From Marinobacter sp. Arc7-DN-1 (GTDB lineage: Bacteria > Pseudomonadota > Gammaproteobacteria > Pseudomonadales > Oleiphilaceae): a stretch of DNA of 64,000 nt. A program made the position numbers and the translations under genes. The notes under the pieces are model-generated. The model did no database searches. It was not told the DNA's origin and saw only the letters and a program-made list of their open reading frames with translations. The DNA is taken from positions 2,666,001 to 2,730,000 of the forward strand of contig NZ_CP031848.1 in assembly GCF_003441595.1 (NCBI RefSeq), given 5' to 3'. Of the stretch, positions 1-9,196 are shown in pieces; within the stretch, counting starts at the first letter, position 1; every line of letters starts with the position of its first letter.

Positions 1-301
1 CCTGGCCGTTCAGCCGGGCAGGCATTTCCGAGCGCTTGACCGGATCACTTTCCCGGGGCGCCGATCCCACCTTCATGTTAACCCGGGGCGCCTGACCACC
101 GTTCAGATCCTTGAGAACCTCTTCAATGCGCCGAAGGTACTTTTCGTTTACCCAATCCATCACAAAGCGGTTGGGCGCGAACAACATCAGCTGCCCCTCC
201 CGGTGATCGGATTGCAGGGGCCTGAGCCAGGTATTGAACTGTTGTGCGGGAAACTCGTCCCGAAGTACTTCAAGACATTGATGCCACATACTATTTGGCA
301 C
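1..301 (-). CDS. dnaA: DnaA, chromosomal replication initiator (N-terminal part)
   Basis: Reads leftward off the window edge, so only about the first 100 residues are present. Domain I is clear: the start MPNSMWHQCLEVLRDEF, then FNTWLRPLQ, then NRFVMDWVNEKYL, all typical of gammaproteobacterial DnaA. DnaA binds DnaA boxes, melts oriC and loads DnaB; domain I mediates self-association and helicase contact. I chose the GTG at 301 because it aligns with the usual DnaA N-terminus and has a GGAG about 10 bases upstream. The gene diverges from rpmH across oriC. The AAA+ and DNA-binding domains lie outside the window. Confidence 0.93.
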   Translation of the reverse strand, partial: MPNSMWHQCLEVLRDEFPAQQFNTWLRPLQSDHREGQLMLFAPNRFVMDWVNEKYLRRIEEVLKDLNGGQAPRVNMKVGSAPRESDPVKRSEMPARLNGQ

Positions 302-419
302 GACAGCCTGCTCCCGATAACCCTGAAATGTCGCTGAACGGATAAAGGACATCCTGTCCAGAGAGATGACCCCGGATTCTAACCCGCCAGGGCCCGCAGT
401 GAAAGTGCTAAAGCCAGTT

Positions 420-800
420 CATGAACAGCCTGTGGAAATTTATTCCCTTATATTTCAATTTTGTACGAACTTACCTACAACCTTGTGTACAGAAAATTTC
501 CGCTTCCAGGGTTATACACAGCCCTGTGTGCACAAGCATGGACGAACCCTGTTAGGAACCATGGGACGCAACCGGGGATAACTCGATCGGATTCAACAAT
601 ACCGTGTTACCCACATTCCGCCCTTGCGTCGTCCACAGACTTCAGGGCCCATTGTCAATACCCTTGTCAACCAACCAACATGTTGTTTTTTCGGACTTAG
701 TTTTGCTTATCCACAGAAAACGTCGTCTCTAATAACAGTAATAATTAATCCTTAAAGAAATTCTAAAAAGACTTACTGAATTTATTACCTGGTCGAACCT
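420..800. other. oriC: oriC, probable replication origin
   Basis: Gene-free stretch of about 640 bases between dnaA and rpmH, the standard Pseudomonas/Marinobacter origin location. A perfect DnaA box TTATCCACA lies at 707-715. Near-matches include TTATACACA at 512-520, TTACCCACA at 607-615 and an inverted CGGGGATAA near 573. From about 726 to 790 the sequence is strongly AT-rich (runs such as AATAACAGTAATAATTAATC), a good candidate for the unwinding element beside the perfect box. Two short open frames here have no coding character. The call rests on box content and context. Confidence 0.8.
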
Positions 801-843
801 GTTCCGGATTTCAGCCATTGGCATAACCCCGTAGCAATAAACA

Positions 844-872
844 TTGAATTCCCGCCGCTATTTGCATAGAAT
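844..872 (+). promoter_or_regulatory. sigma-70 promoter of rpmH
   Basis: TTGAAT at 844-849 and TAGAAT at 867-872 with a 17-base spacer, about 75 bases before the rpmH start. It probably drives the rpmH-rnpA-yidD-yidC cluster. Confidence 0.6.
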
Positions 873-946
873 GCCGCTCCTGTTTCGGCTGTACAATTTC
901 CGGCCAGTTACTGAATTTCCAACTTACGAATTGTGAGACCATCACC

Positions 947-1081
947 ATGAAAAGAACGTTTCAACCAAGCGTCCTGAAGCGTAAGCGCGTTCACGGTTTC
1001 CGTGCCCGTATGGCAACTGCCAACGGCCGCAAGGTTATTTCCCGTCGTCGTGCCAAAGGCCGCGCACGTCTGTCCGCGTAA
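947..1081 (+). CDS. rpmH: 50S ribosomal protein L34
   Basis: 44 residues beginning [14 protein letters not shown] and ending [12 protein letters not shown], the almost invariant L34 sequence and length. It is a very basic protein of the large ribosomal subunit. The gene is too short for many ORF callers. It stands 14 bases before rnpA, and the rpmH-rnpA pair next to oriC and dnaA is universal in this group. Confidence 0.97.
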   Translation: MKRTFQPSVLKRKRVHGFRARMATANGRKVISRRRAKGRARLSA

Positions 1082-1095
1082 GCTTTGTCCGCCGA

Positions 1096-1503
1096 ATGAA
1101 GGCTTTGGGTTTCCCGAAATCAAATCGTCTCCTGCGACCTGCTGATTACGGTAAAGTCTTCGATGACGTGCAGCTGAAAGTTCCGCACAGGAATTTTCTG
1201 ATCCTGGCGACACCGAATAATCTCGGTCACGCCAGGATCGGTTTGATTTTTTCCAAGAAAAATCTGAAGCTCTCGGTCCAGAGAAACCGGATAAAACGCC
1301 AGGTCAGGGAAAGCTTCCGACTTCAGACGGACCTCCCGGGGCTTGACGTTGTGGTACTGGGAAGACAGGGCCTTGTTTCCCTGGACAACCCAACCGTTCG
1401 CGCATCCATGGACGACCTCTGGCGACGGCTCAGGAAAAAATACACTCAATCTCAGCCATCCCGGGCAGCACCATCGGAGACTGCCGGTCGAGGAACGGGT
1501 TAA
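1096..1503 (+). CDS. rnpA: ribonuclease P protein component
   Basis: 135 residues. RnpA is the protein cofactor of RNase P, which trims the 5' leader of precursor tRNAs with the RnpB RNA. The family signature is [12 protein letters not shown], about residues 60-71, after an [10 protein letters not shown] strand. The C-terminus past RRLRKKY is low-complexity and probably disordered. The gene sits between rpmH and yidD; its TAA stop shares its last base with the yidD ATG, so translation is probably coupled. Confidence 0.95.
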   Translation: MKALGFPKSNRLLRPADYGKVFDDVQLKVPHRNFLILATPNNLGHARIGLIFSKKNLKLSVQRNRIKRQVRESFRLQTDLPGLDVVVLGRQGLVSLDNPTVRASMDDLWRRLRKKYTQSQPSRAAPSETAGRGTG

Positions 1504-1796
1504 TGCGCAAACTTTTGCTCCTGCCCATCCGCTTCTACCAGTATGCCATCAGTCCCATGATGGCCAGCCATTGCCGCCATTACCCCACCTGCTCACAATA
1601 TGCCGTTGAAGCCATTACTCATCATGGCGCCCTGAAAGGGTTATTTCTCGCAATCCGGCGTCTGTTAAGGTGTCATCCCTGGGCGGAAGGCGGGTATGAT
1701 CCGGTGCCGGGCACGGAAAAATCCGTGGGCCTGGAATCCGGAACACCCTGCGTGCACGCTGATCATCCCCACACAACAACCCAGACCAGACAGTAA
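1503..1796 (+). CDS. yidD: YidD, membrane protein insertion efficiency factor
   Basis: 97 residues. The YidD core is plain: an amphipathic N-terminal helix ([17 protein letters not shown]), the cysteine motif [11 protein letters not shown], and [13 protein letters not shown]. The protein assists YidC-dependent membrane insertion at the inner face of the cytoplasmic membrane. The start overlaps the rnpA stop by one base, and yidC follows four bases after the stop. The C-terminal tail after VPGTEK is unusual in composition and may be unstructured. Confidence 0.93.
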   Translation: MRKLLLLPIRFYQYAISPMMASHCRHYPTCSQYAVEAITHHGALKGLFLAIRRLLRCHPWAEGGYDPVPGTEKSVGLESGTPCVHADHPHTTTQTRQ

Positions 1797-1800
1797 CTCT

Positions 1801-3525
1801 ATGGATATTCAACGCATCGTATTATTTGCCGGCCTGGCTATTGTCAGTTATCTGATGGTGCTTGCCTGGAATGAGGATTACCACCAGCAACCGGAGGCCG
1901 CCCAGGTTTCTCAATCCGCTCCGTCACAAACCACGGTTGGCCCGGGCAATCCAGATGATATGGTGCTGCCGGAAAACAGTACTGGCTCATCCGTGCCAAA
2001 CCCTGGCTCTGAAGAATTTGCCACTCCCGAAACCGGAAAGTCCGTTGTCAGCCAGACCGAAGCTGGTACCACCGTCACGAATCAGTTCGTTAAGGTTCGG
2101 ACTGATGTTTACGAGCTGACGATTGACCGTGTCAGTGGCAATCTTGTCCGCGCCCAGCTTCTGGATTACGACAAATCACTCCACAGCAAAGAACCTCTGA
2201 CACTGCTCAATAACACCGAAAACCGGTTGTATGTTCTTGAGAGTGGGCTTATTGGCCGTGACGGTCCGGACAGCCGTAAAAACGGCACAGCCCCCCTGTA
2301 CCAGACCGAAGCGTCGAGCTATGAACTGGCCGAAGGTGATAATCAGCTAACCGTCGACCTGACCTTCACAACCGACAAGGGCGTCCGGATCACCAAGCGC
2401 TATCAGTTCGAACGCAACAGTTACGAAATTGCTGTGAAATACCTGGTTGAAAACCAGTCCAGTGAGAACTGGCAGGCCAATTTCACCGGAAAAATTGTAC
2501 GTGACCAGTCTCCCGACCCCACATCCCAGGCCAGCATGGGTATTAAGGCCTTCCTCGGTCTGGTTGTCAGTTCTCCGGAGGATCCGTACCAGAAATTCAA
2601 ATTCGACGATCTTCAGGAAAACCAGCTCAACCGGTCCGTCACCAACGGCTGGCTGGCCTTCCTCCAGCACTACTTCATTTCAGCGTGGGTTCCCGAGCGC
2701 GACCAGGCTGCCCAGTTCCAGACTACCCGTCGCGGGCCCTATTACGTAATGGGCTTTGTCTACCCGGCGACAACCGTTGAGCCTGGCCAGACCGCTGAAA
2801 TCGGTGCCCGTGCCTACGTTGGGCCTAAAATTATTGATCGTCTGGAAAACATGGCGCCCAATCTGGATCGCACCGTCGACTTCGGCTGGCTGTTCTTTAT
2901 TTCCCTGCCACTGTTCGTCATCCTGGAGTGGTTTCACAGCATTGTCGGGAACTGGGGTGTCTCCATTATCCTGCTGACCGTTCTGGTGAAAGCCGTGTTC
3001 TTCCATTTGTCCGCCACCAGCTACAAGTCCATGGCCAAAATGCGTGCGGCGGCGCCGCAACTGACCCGGCTCAAGGAACTCTATGGCGATGATCGCCAGC
3101 GCATGTCCCAGGAAATGATGGCGCTGTACAAGCGTGAAAAAATCAACCCGCTGGGTGGCTGCCTGCCAATCCTGGTGCAGATGCCGGTGTTCATATCCCT
3201 GTACTGGGTTCTGTTTGAGAGCGTACAGCTGCGACATTCCCCCTTCGTGCTGTGGATAAATGATCTTTCTCAAATGGACCCGTACTTCATCCTGCCGATC
3301 CTGATGGGTGCAAGCATGTTCCTGCAGATGCACCTGAACCCGACGCCACCGGATCCGATGCAGGCCAAGATCATGAAGCTGATGCCGCTGGTCTTTACCG
3401 TGTTCTTCCTGTGGTTCCCGGCAGGTCTGGTGCTGTACTGGCTGACAAACAACATTCTGTCGATCAGTCAGCAGTGGTACATTACCCGCAAAATTGAAGC
3501 AGACGCGGCAGCCAAAAAGCACTGA
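1801..3525 (+). CDS. yidC: YidC, membrane protein insertase
   Basis: 574 residues from the ATG at 1801, which gives the canonical MDIQRIVLFAGLAIVSYLMVLAWN signal-anchor helix; an upstream in-frame start would run through yidD. A large periplasmic domain (about 55-345) is followed by five C-terminal membrane segments of the Oxa1/Alb3 fold, with the loop FHLSATSYKSMAKMRAAAPQ and the cytoplasmic stretch NPLGGCLPILVQMPVF. YidC inserts and folds inner-membrane proteins alone or with SecYEG. Charged tail KIEADAAAKKH. A terminator hairpin follows. Confidence 0.96.
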   Translation: MDIQRIVLFAGLAIVSYLMVLAWNEDYHQQPEAAQVSQSAPSQTTVGPGNPDDMVLPENSTGSSVPNPGSEEFATPETGKSVVSQTEAGTTVTNQFVKVRTDVYELTIDRVSGNLVRAQLLDYDKSLHSKEPLTLLNNTENRLYVLESGLIGRDGPDSRKNGTAPLYQTEASSYELAEGDNQLTVDLTFTTDKGVRITKRYQFERNSYEIAVKYLVENQSSENWQANFTGKIVRDQSPDPTSQASMGIKAFLGLVVSSPEDPYQKFKFDDLQENQLNRSVTNGWLAFLQHYFISAWVPERDQAAQFQTTRRGPYYVMGFVYPATTVEPGQTAEIGARAYVGPKIIDRLENMAPNLDRTVDFGWLFFISLPLFVILEWFHSIVGNWGVSIILLTVLVKAVFFHLSATSYKSMAKMRAAAPQLTRLKELYGDDRQRMSQEMMALYKREKINPLGGCLPILVQMPVFISLYWVLFESVQLRHSPFVLWINDLSQMDPYFILPILMGASMFLQMHLNPTPPDPMQAKIMKLMPLVFTVFFLWFPAGLVLYWLTNNILSISQQWYITRKIEADAAAKKH

Positions 3526-3549
3526 CCCGTGCAATTGATCTGACCCAAA

Positions 3550-3579
3550 CAGAGGCTCCTTCGCGGAGCCTCTGTTGTT
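3550..3579 (+). terminator. rho-independent terminator after yidC
   Basis: CAGAGGCTCC and GGAGCCTCTG pair around a short TTCGC loop, followed by TTGTTT. It separates the yidC cluster from mnmE. Confidence 0.75.
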
Positions 3580-3601
3580 TCCGCCCCGAGGAACAACCAA
3601 C

Positions 3602-4972
3602 ATGAGCCAGAATTCTGACACCATCGCCGCCATTGCCACGGCACCCGGCCAGGCCGGTGTTGGCATTGTCCGGGTATCCGGCCCGAAGGCTTCGGAGATT
3701 GCCGGACAGATGTTGGGTTTCCGCCCCAAACCACGCTATGCCCATTACGGCCCCTTCCTGGACAGCGAGGGTGAACTGATCGATGAAGGAATAGGACTGT
3801 TTTTCCCCAATCCCCACTCCTTTACCGGAGAGGACGTGTTCGAGTTGCAGGGCCATGGTGGCACGGTGATCCTGGATCTCCTGCTCCGTGAAGTCTGTAG
3901 CCGGGGCGCAAGACTGGCGAGGCCCGGTGAATTCTCCGAGCGGGCGTTCCTGAACGACAAGCTGGATCTGGCCCAGGCCGAGGCGATTGCCGATCTGATC
4001 GAGAGCAGTTCGGAACAGGCCGCCCGCTGTGCCGTGCGTTCCATGCAGGGGGTGTTTTCCCGGCAGATTGAGGACCTGGTGGAGGCGGTAACCCACCTGA
4101 GGATCTACGTTGAGGCGGCCATCGATTTTCCGGAAGAGGAAATCGATTTTCTCGCCGATGGCAAGGTGGCCAGTGACCTTCAGGCCCTGCTTGACCGGCT
4201 TGAGCGGATTCTTGCCGACGCCCAGCAGGGCACCATTTTACGGGACGGCATGAAAGTAGTGATCGCCGGGCGGCCAAACGCGGGCAAATCCAGTCTGCTC
4301 AATGCCCTGGCCGGTCGCGAAGCGGCGATTGTAACGGCCATTGAAGGTACCACCCGGGATGTCCTCAGGGAACATATCCACATCGATGGCATGCCGCTGC
4401 ACATCATTGATACCGCTGGCCTGAGGGATAGCCCGGATGAAGTGGAACAGATCGGGATCGCCCGGGCGTGGGATGAGATCCGTCAGGCCGATCGCATCCT
4501 GCTGATGGTGGATGCGACCACCACCGATAAAACCGAGCCCCATGAAATCTGGCCGGATTTTATCGACCGGTTGCCAGCGAACGCTCCGGTTACGGTCATC
4601 CGCAACAAGGTGGATCTTTCCGGTGAAGGGGTTGGTATCAGCGCGGAGCCTCACCAGAGTGCTCCGGTCATCCGTCTGGCAGCGAAATCTGCCGGAGGGC
4701 TGGAGATTCTCCGGGACCATCTCAAGCAATGCATGGGGTTTGCCAGTACCACCGAAGGCGGATTCCTGGCCCGCCGCCGGCATCTGGATGCCCTTGAGAG
4801 AGCTCTGGAACTGCTGGTTCAGGGCCAGAGTCAACTCGAGGGCTTCGGTGCCGGTGAATTGCTGGCCGAAGACCTGCGCGCTGCCCAGGATGCCTTGGGC
4901 GAGATTACCGGGCATCTGACACCCGATGAATTGCTCGGCAAGATCTTCAGCAGTTTCTGTATTGGCAAATAG
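3602..4972 (+). CDS. mnmE: MnmE, tRNA modification GTPase
   Basis: 456 residues. With MnmG (18348-20234 here) it makes the cmnm5 group on U34 of several tRNAs. N-terminal folate-binding domain with [22 protein letters not shown]; helical domain interrupted by a G domain with P-loop [12 protein letters not shown] near residue 225, the TTRD switch and DTAGLR; C-terminus ends in the family signature FCIGK with its functional cysteine. The ATG at 3602 is preceded by GAGGAA and matches the family start; the frame is open 27 bases further up but lacks homology there. Confidence 0.96.
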   Translation: MSQNSDTIAAIATAPGQAGVGIVRVSGPKASEIAGQMLGFRPKPRYAHYGPFLDSEGELIDEGIGLFFPNPHSFTGEDVFELQGHGGTVILDLLLREVCSRGARLARPGEFSERAFLNDKLDLAQAEAIADLIESSSEQAARCAVRSMQGVFSRQIEDLVEAVTHLRIYVEAAIDFPEEEIDFLADGKVASDLQALLDRLERILADAQQGTILRDGMKVVIAGRPNAGKSSLLNALAGREAAIVTAIEGTTRDVLREHIHIDGMPLHIIDTAGLRDSPDEVEQIGIARAWDEIRQADRILLMVDATTTDKTEPHEIWPDFIDRLPANAPVTVIRNKVDLSGEGVGISAEPHQSAPVIRLAAKSAGGLEILRDHLKQCMGFASTTEGGFLARRRHLDALERALELLVQGQSQLEGFGAGELLAEDLRAAQDALGEITGHLTPDELLGKIFSSFCIGK

Positions 4973-5029
4973 TTTCGGTTCTACCCATGATGCTTAGCAT
5001 GCAGGCAATAACTGCGGAGATTTTTCACC

Positions 5030-5831
5030 ATGCGTATAACGGCAACTCATCTCGCACAGTGGTCAGACAAGCGTGAAGCCCAAGGAACGCTTCCTGTATT
5101 TGTGAGAAGGTTGATCTCGGCAACAGCTCGCACCACGGCGCTTGCCATGCCGGGCGGCGACTCGGTGAACCTACCAGGCTGGGATGGCGTTATAGAAACG
5201 GTGGAGGGAAATCCTTGAAGCCTGGCTGGAAACTTCTCCTGCAACCGCTTTGTGGTTGGGCATTCAGTTGGGTATCGCCGGTCACGGCATAGAGGCTGTA
5301 GAGAATCACTGGGCGCACTGGAGCAACCAATCCAAACCGGCCGTAACAGCCTCTAAGTTGTTTGCCGGGCGAGAGGAATCCAGGGGTTCACTCAAGAACA
5401 GCATTCAGCAGCGCGAACCTTTGATTTCCATTATGGCAGACAGCCAGTCCGAAGCTGTTGCCTTTGTATGCGCACTATTGATTGAAGAAGGCTATTCTCC
5501 ACGCGCCGCCTGCGTGACCTCAGAAGAGGGCTGGCAGTTTGTGGATGCCAACCCTGGCATTGACTTGGTGGTCATCACCGATAACCGACTTGGCAACCGT
5601 CGTTCTCCCCGTGAAGGAATCAGCCTATACAATTCACGAGGTGTTACTTCTCGCATGCCATACGATGGCGGGAAGCAGGAACGCAAGGTTTCAGACGAAT
5701 TCAGGCGTTTTTCTACCCATTGGAAAGACTCGAAACCCAACCTTGCGGCAATGATCGAAGACCTTGCGAAATCTTACGAGCTAGACGCCCGAAGACAGGA
5801 TGAAGACGGCTTATGGGCTCAAGAGTGGTGA
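5030..5831 (+). pseudogene. remnant of a large NTPase-like defence protein
   Basis: Two open pieces in different frames. Piece one (5030-5218, ATG with a CGGAG ribosome site) begins MRITATHLAQWSDKREAQG and stops at a TGA. Piece two (readable from about 5214 to 5831) starts LEAWLETSPATALWLGI and includes EEGWQFVDANPGIDLVVITD. I recall both motifs from a family of very large (over 1000 residue) NTPase-like proteins found near restriction and toxin genes, where piece one is the extreme N-terminus and piece two is internal. If so, the gene lost a long central segment and everything beyond piece two. The family assignment is from memory and uncertain; that this is not an intact gene is well supported. 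Confidence 0.5.
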
Positions 5832-5848
5832 CGATGTATGGATGCTCG

Positions 5849-6337
5849 CTATCCCAGCACAAACTGGGCTTCTAGCTGATTCAAGAGCTGGAAAGTGGTG
5901 ATATAGGGTACACCGAAGACGTCGCAGATATTTGGAATTTTGACCTTGGTACTGTTTTGGGGAACTGGTATTTCGTGAGTAACGACAGTACCACCGACAA
6001 CAGCCGCAGTTGCTATCAGCCAAGGATCAGCCTTGCTGAGGAACTCCGCTACAAATTCTTGCTTTTTTCCTTCCAGCTCAGCTACATGCTGAGCTACTTC
6101 TGCGAACTTTTTCTGGATATCGTCGTCTGAAACCGGGATGAACTGGTCCTTCCTATCCTTTACCCAATCCGAAAGCTCGTCATCTCCATCAGACAATTCG
6201 TCATAGACTGTGCGGATGCTCGCCAGCGCTGACATCGCGTACTGTTGGTCGAGCCACGCCCAGTAAGCCGGACAGAATGACATTTGGTAGTGGAGATTCT
6301 TTGCCTGGATATAGGTGTTGGCGTCCAGCAAATACAT
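5849..6337 (-). CDS. DUF4411 family PIN-like protein
   Basis: 162 residues, beginning MYLLDANTYIQAKNLHY, with the acidic DAN at the N-terminus and KADPWLIATA near residue 105, as expected of a PIN-like ribonuclease fold. DUF4411 proteins are repeatedly found next to ImmA/IrrE-type HTH peptidases, and that is the arrangement here: the start overlaps the stop of the upstream partner by one base. It probably acts as the ribonuclease (toxin) half of a two-gene module. Activity is inferred from fold and context only. Confidence 0.72.
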   Translation of the reverse strand: MYLLDANTYIQAKNLHYQMSFCPAYWAWLDQQYAMSALASIRTVYDELSDGDDELSDWVKDRKDQFIPVSDDDIQKKFAEVAQHVAELEGKKQEFVAEFLSKADPWLIATAAVVGGTVVTHEIPVPQNSTKVKIPNICDVFGVPYITTFQLLNQLEAQFVLG

Positions 6338-7479
6338 CAGATCCCTAATTCTTTGGCATAGTTGGTTATTTTGTGGGGTTTCATATTCAGTAAGCTACCC
6401 GCATCCCGAAGAAGAACGCGCCCACTGAGAGCTTCACTGACCAGAGCCTTAGAGAAGGTTTCGCTGATCTGCCCTCGTTGAGTTCTGTAGAACGTAGGGC
6501 CACCTTGAGTTCGTTCACGGTTCCGGTAACGTTCCTGAAGATCGTCGACGTAATTCCGGTACTCATCCCGGGAGATTTTCCCGAGTGTCAGTGCCCGCCT
6601 TGCGATTACCCATGTGCTGACGCGGAAATGAGCTTCCAATACTGGAAGGTTTTCTTTCCAATCTTCCGCATCTTGCCAGTGGGTATCAAATTCCGCCTCA
6701 GGAACCAAAAATTCCGCCGCTACAGCGTTACAGAAAATCTCTTCTCTTTGGTGAGTATCGGGACTTGCGTCAGAAACCCCGCTTTTGCCAAGCCAGATAT
6801 GCACCAATTCATGGATCAAGGTGAACAATCGTGCGGCCGGGGCGTCGGCTTGGTTGACGAAAATCACCGGTGCCAGAGGATCGGAAATCGCAAAGCCGCG
6901 AAATTCTTGAACAGACAGCGGGCGAGAGTGATGACGGATGAATCCCTGCCGCATGACCAGGATGCCCGCCTCTTCGATCTTGCGGATGAGTAGGCGCCAG
7001 TAATCTTCCCAGTTACCTCGCTCGGGATGAGCTGGTATGCCGAGCACCTGCCGCATGTTCTGAACCACATCCAGGATATTGGAACGAGCAGTGAACCGAC
7101 CAACATATGGGTTGCGCTCCACACCTTGGTCTCGGAGATACTCCGCGTACCATTCCTGCCGTCGCAGAACGATCTGGGCCATTTCGATAAGCTCGGAAGA
7201 AGGTCGGTTAGGATGATGCCCCCCGACCGTTCGAAGATCTGGTAGCGGTAACGTCTCTTCCGGCGGCTGCTTCAGATAAAGATAGCCAAACGGAATATGG
7301 GTTTTGGCGGCAAAGTCTTGAGCCTGCTTGAAGGTCGGTGGTTTCTCCGCTCGCTCCCAGGCGTCAAGTTTATCGTTTGGCACCCCCAGTTTGGATGCCA
7401 GAGCAGACACACTAAGCTGTGCCCGCTCCCGGGCCCAGGTTAGGATATCTGCATTGATTCTGGCGTAGGTGGTGGCCAT
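6337..7479 (-). CDS. HTH and ImmA/IrrE metallopeptidase protein
   Basis: About 380 residues. N-terminal helix-turn-helix of the XRE type (residues about 10-60, SVSALASKLGVPNDKLDAWE), then an ImmA/IrrE peptidase domain with the zinc motif HELVH in LIHELVHIWLG. Such proteins bind DNA and can cleave a repressor or antitoxin. It lies upstream of and overlaps the DUF4411 gene, so the two form one leftward operon, most likely a toxin-antitoxin or stress-response pair. I prefer the ATG at 7479 (MATTYARINADIL); a start six codons earlier is also open. Confidence 0.78.
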   Translation of the reverse strand: MATTYARINADILTWARERAQLSVSALASKLGVPNDKLDAWERAEKPPTFKQAQDFAAKTHIPFGYLYLKQPPEETLPLPDLRTVGGHHPNRPSSELIEMAQIVLRRQEWYAEYLRDQGVERNPYVGRFTARSNILDVVQNMRQVLGIPAHPERGNWEDYWRLLIRKIEEAGILVMRQGFIRHHSRPLSVQEFRGFAISDPLAPVIFVNQADAPAARLFTLIHELVHIWLGKSGVSDASPDTHQREEIFCNAVAAEFLVPEAEFDTHWQDAEDWKENLPVLEAHFRVSTWVIARRALTLGKISRDEYRNYVDDLQERYRNRERTQGGPTFYRTQRGQISETFSKALVSEALSGRVLLRDAGSLLNMKPHKITNYAKELGI

Positions 7480-7647
7480 GACTGCTGCTCGGAACAAAAT
7501 TTATCAGGGCGTAGTGTAAGCTTAGACGGTTTAGGAGCCAACTGATGCCCTTGGCCGTGCGTGCGTCGAACTATCGGCAAGTGAAACGCGAAAAGGCGCA
7601 AAATTTACGATTTTCTGCACATTCCCCGAGCGAACCCCGGAAAGCTA

Positions 7648-8420
7648 TTATATGATTGATAACGAAGGGTAGTAGCCACCTAGTGTAATCAGTGTCTGCT
7701 GTCCCAGCACGTCCTGCTCCACTTGAGCACGCAATGCCAGAATCTCCCGGAACAGATCACGCCCACGAGTGGCGGTTTCCGACACCCCATTCAGGAAAAA
7801 CCGCAGCCAATGAATCACATTATTATTGGTTCGTACCTGCATCAGCGCATCGTAGTAACTGGCGCGGTTGCGCTCAAAAAAGTCCGACAGGTACAGCGAT
7901 GGCTTATTCAGCAAGCCATGACTTACCAGGTAAAGTGGAATCAGCAAGCGCCCGATACGGCCATTACCATCAAGAAACGGGTGAATGGTCTCAAACTGGT
8001 AGTGGCTCAAGCCAATACGGATCGGTTGGGGCACCTGAATCTGATCGTTATGCCAGAACAATTCCAGATCGCCCATCATTGCCACCACACCTTCATAATG
8101 GGGTGGGATGAAACTGGCATCGGCTAGGCTGGAACCACCAATCCAGTTCTGGCTGCTCCGAAACTCCCCGGGCAATTTGTGTTCGCCATGCACCCCTTGC
8201 AGCAACAGTTCATGAGTATGTTTCAGCAGACGATTGGAAAGGGGGGGGGTACTGGCAAGTTGGGTAATCGCAGAGTTGACGGCCTCGATGTAATTACGCA
8301 CCTCTTGCCAGTCATCACGTTTTCCGGAGAAATCTGCTCTGCTGGCAGGAGGACTTCATCAATGGCGGTCTGCGTGCAGTTTGGCCATTCCGAGCAGCAA
8401 ACCCGGCTACTGTAGATTTT
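7648..8420 (-). pseudogene. Fic family protein, frameshifted and truncated
   Basis: The main open part (7648-8301) carries the Fic core with the full AMPylation motif HPFLDGNGRIGR and PHYEGVVAMMGDLE. Upstream homology continues in another frame: IDEVLLPAEQISPE is readable before about 8310 and joins RDDWQEVRNYIEAV only across a one-base loss in an A run near 8312. The region where the inhibitory S/T-x-x-x-E-G helix should be reads SSRVCCSEWPN, so it is also damaged. The C-terminus ends in LGGYYPSLSII without the usual winged helix. Fic enzymes transfer AMP to target proteins; this copy is almost certainly not functional. Confidence 0.72.
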
Positions 8421-8509
8421 GAGAAGAACAGGGAAAACACGTCAGCCCGAGATGTTCTTCAGGCCTGCTTCAGCGGCAGCACGTGAGGCTTCACGCGCTG
8501 AACTTTTTG

Positions 8510-8525
8510 TTGAGCGATCACTCAA
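8510..8525. promoter_or_regulatory. TetR-type operator candidate
   Basis: TTGAGCGATCACTCAA, an inverted repeat (TTGAG/CTCAA) of the kind bound by TetR-family repressors, 60 bases before the 8585 gene. No regulator gene is adjacent, so the binding protein is unknown. Confidence 0.4.
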
Positions 8526-8584
8526 TAACCGATAGAGTACTGGACAGGTAAAAACCAACAGCAATTGTCCAGGAGTCGAAAGCG

Positions 8585-9196
8585 ATGAGTCCCAGGATTG
8601 ATTATTACTTCACCAGCATTTCACCGTTCACCTACCTTGGACATCAGGCATTCCTTGAGACCGCCGGGCAGGCGGGGGCTGAGGTCAACTTCAAGCCAGT
8701 AAAACTGGCAGAGGTGTTTGCCAACTCCGGCGCGAAACCCGTCCCTGAACGCCCGGCATGCCGTCAGGCGTACCGCCTGCTTGAGATTGAACGATGGGCC
8801 AGGAAACGCGGTTTGGCCGTCAACCTCAAACCTGCGCATTTTCCGACAGACCCCGGCTTGGCAGATCGTTGTGTTATTGCACTGCAGCAGGCCGGCCACA
8901 ATCCTGGCGAGTTTGTGCAGCGGGTGCTGGCAGCCTGTTGGGCCGAGGAGAAAAACATTGCGGATGAAGCGGTGATTCGTGACATTCTGAACGCCCTTGA
9001 ACTGGACGCCGACGGGTTGATCCAGGCCGCCCAGTCAACGAATATTACGGACCAGTACGACCGCAACAGCGAGGATGCCGTCCGGCAGGGCGTTCTCGGT
9101 GCTCCTGCCTATGTGTTGAATGGCGAGCAGTTCTGGGGTCAGGATCGGGTGGAGTTGTTGGCCGAGACTCTGGAATTAATGCCTGGAGCTGAATGA
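8585..9196 (+). CDS. 2-hydroxychromene-2-carboxylate isomerase family (DsbA-fold)
   Basis: 203 residues of the kappa-class glutathione transferase / HCCA isomerase family: N-terminal IDYYFTSISPFTYLG with the family serine motif SPFTYL, helical insert, and the C-terminal GVLGAPAYVLNGEQFWGQDR with its cis-proline loop and FWGQDR signature. Members isomerise 2-hydroxychromene-2-carboxylate in naphthalene breakdown, but many homologues have unknown substrates; no degradation genes are adjacent. The stop overlaps the next start (ATGATG), so it is cotranslated with the GST that follows. Confidence 0.82.
   Translation: MSPRIDYYFTSISPFTYLGHQAFLETAGQAGAEVNFKPVKLAEVFANSGAKPVPERPACRQAYRLLEIERWARKRGLAVNLKPAHFPTDPGLADRCVIALQQAGHNPGEFVQRVLAACWAEEKNIADEAVIRDILNALELDADGLIQAAQSTNITDQYDRNSEDAVRQGVLGAPAYVLNGEQFWGQDRVELLAETLELMPGAE

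Noticed and set aside
366-700. Two short plus-strand open frames between dnaA and rpmH
   Set aside because: They run through DnaA boxes and oriC, have no ribosome sites and no recognisable sequence.
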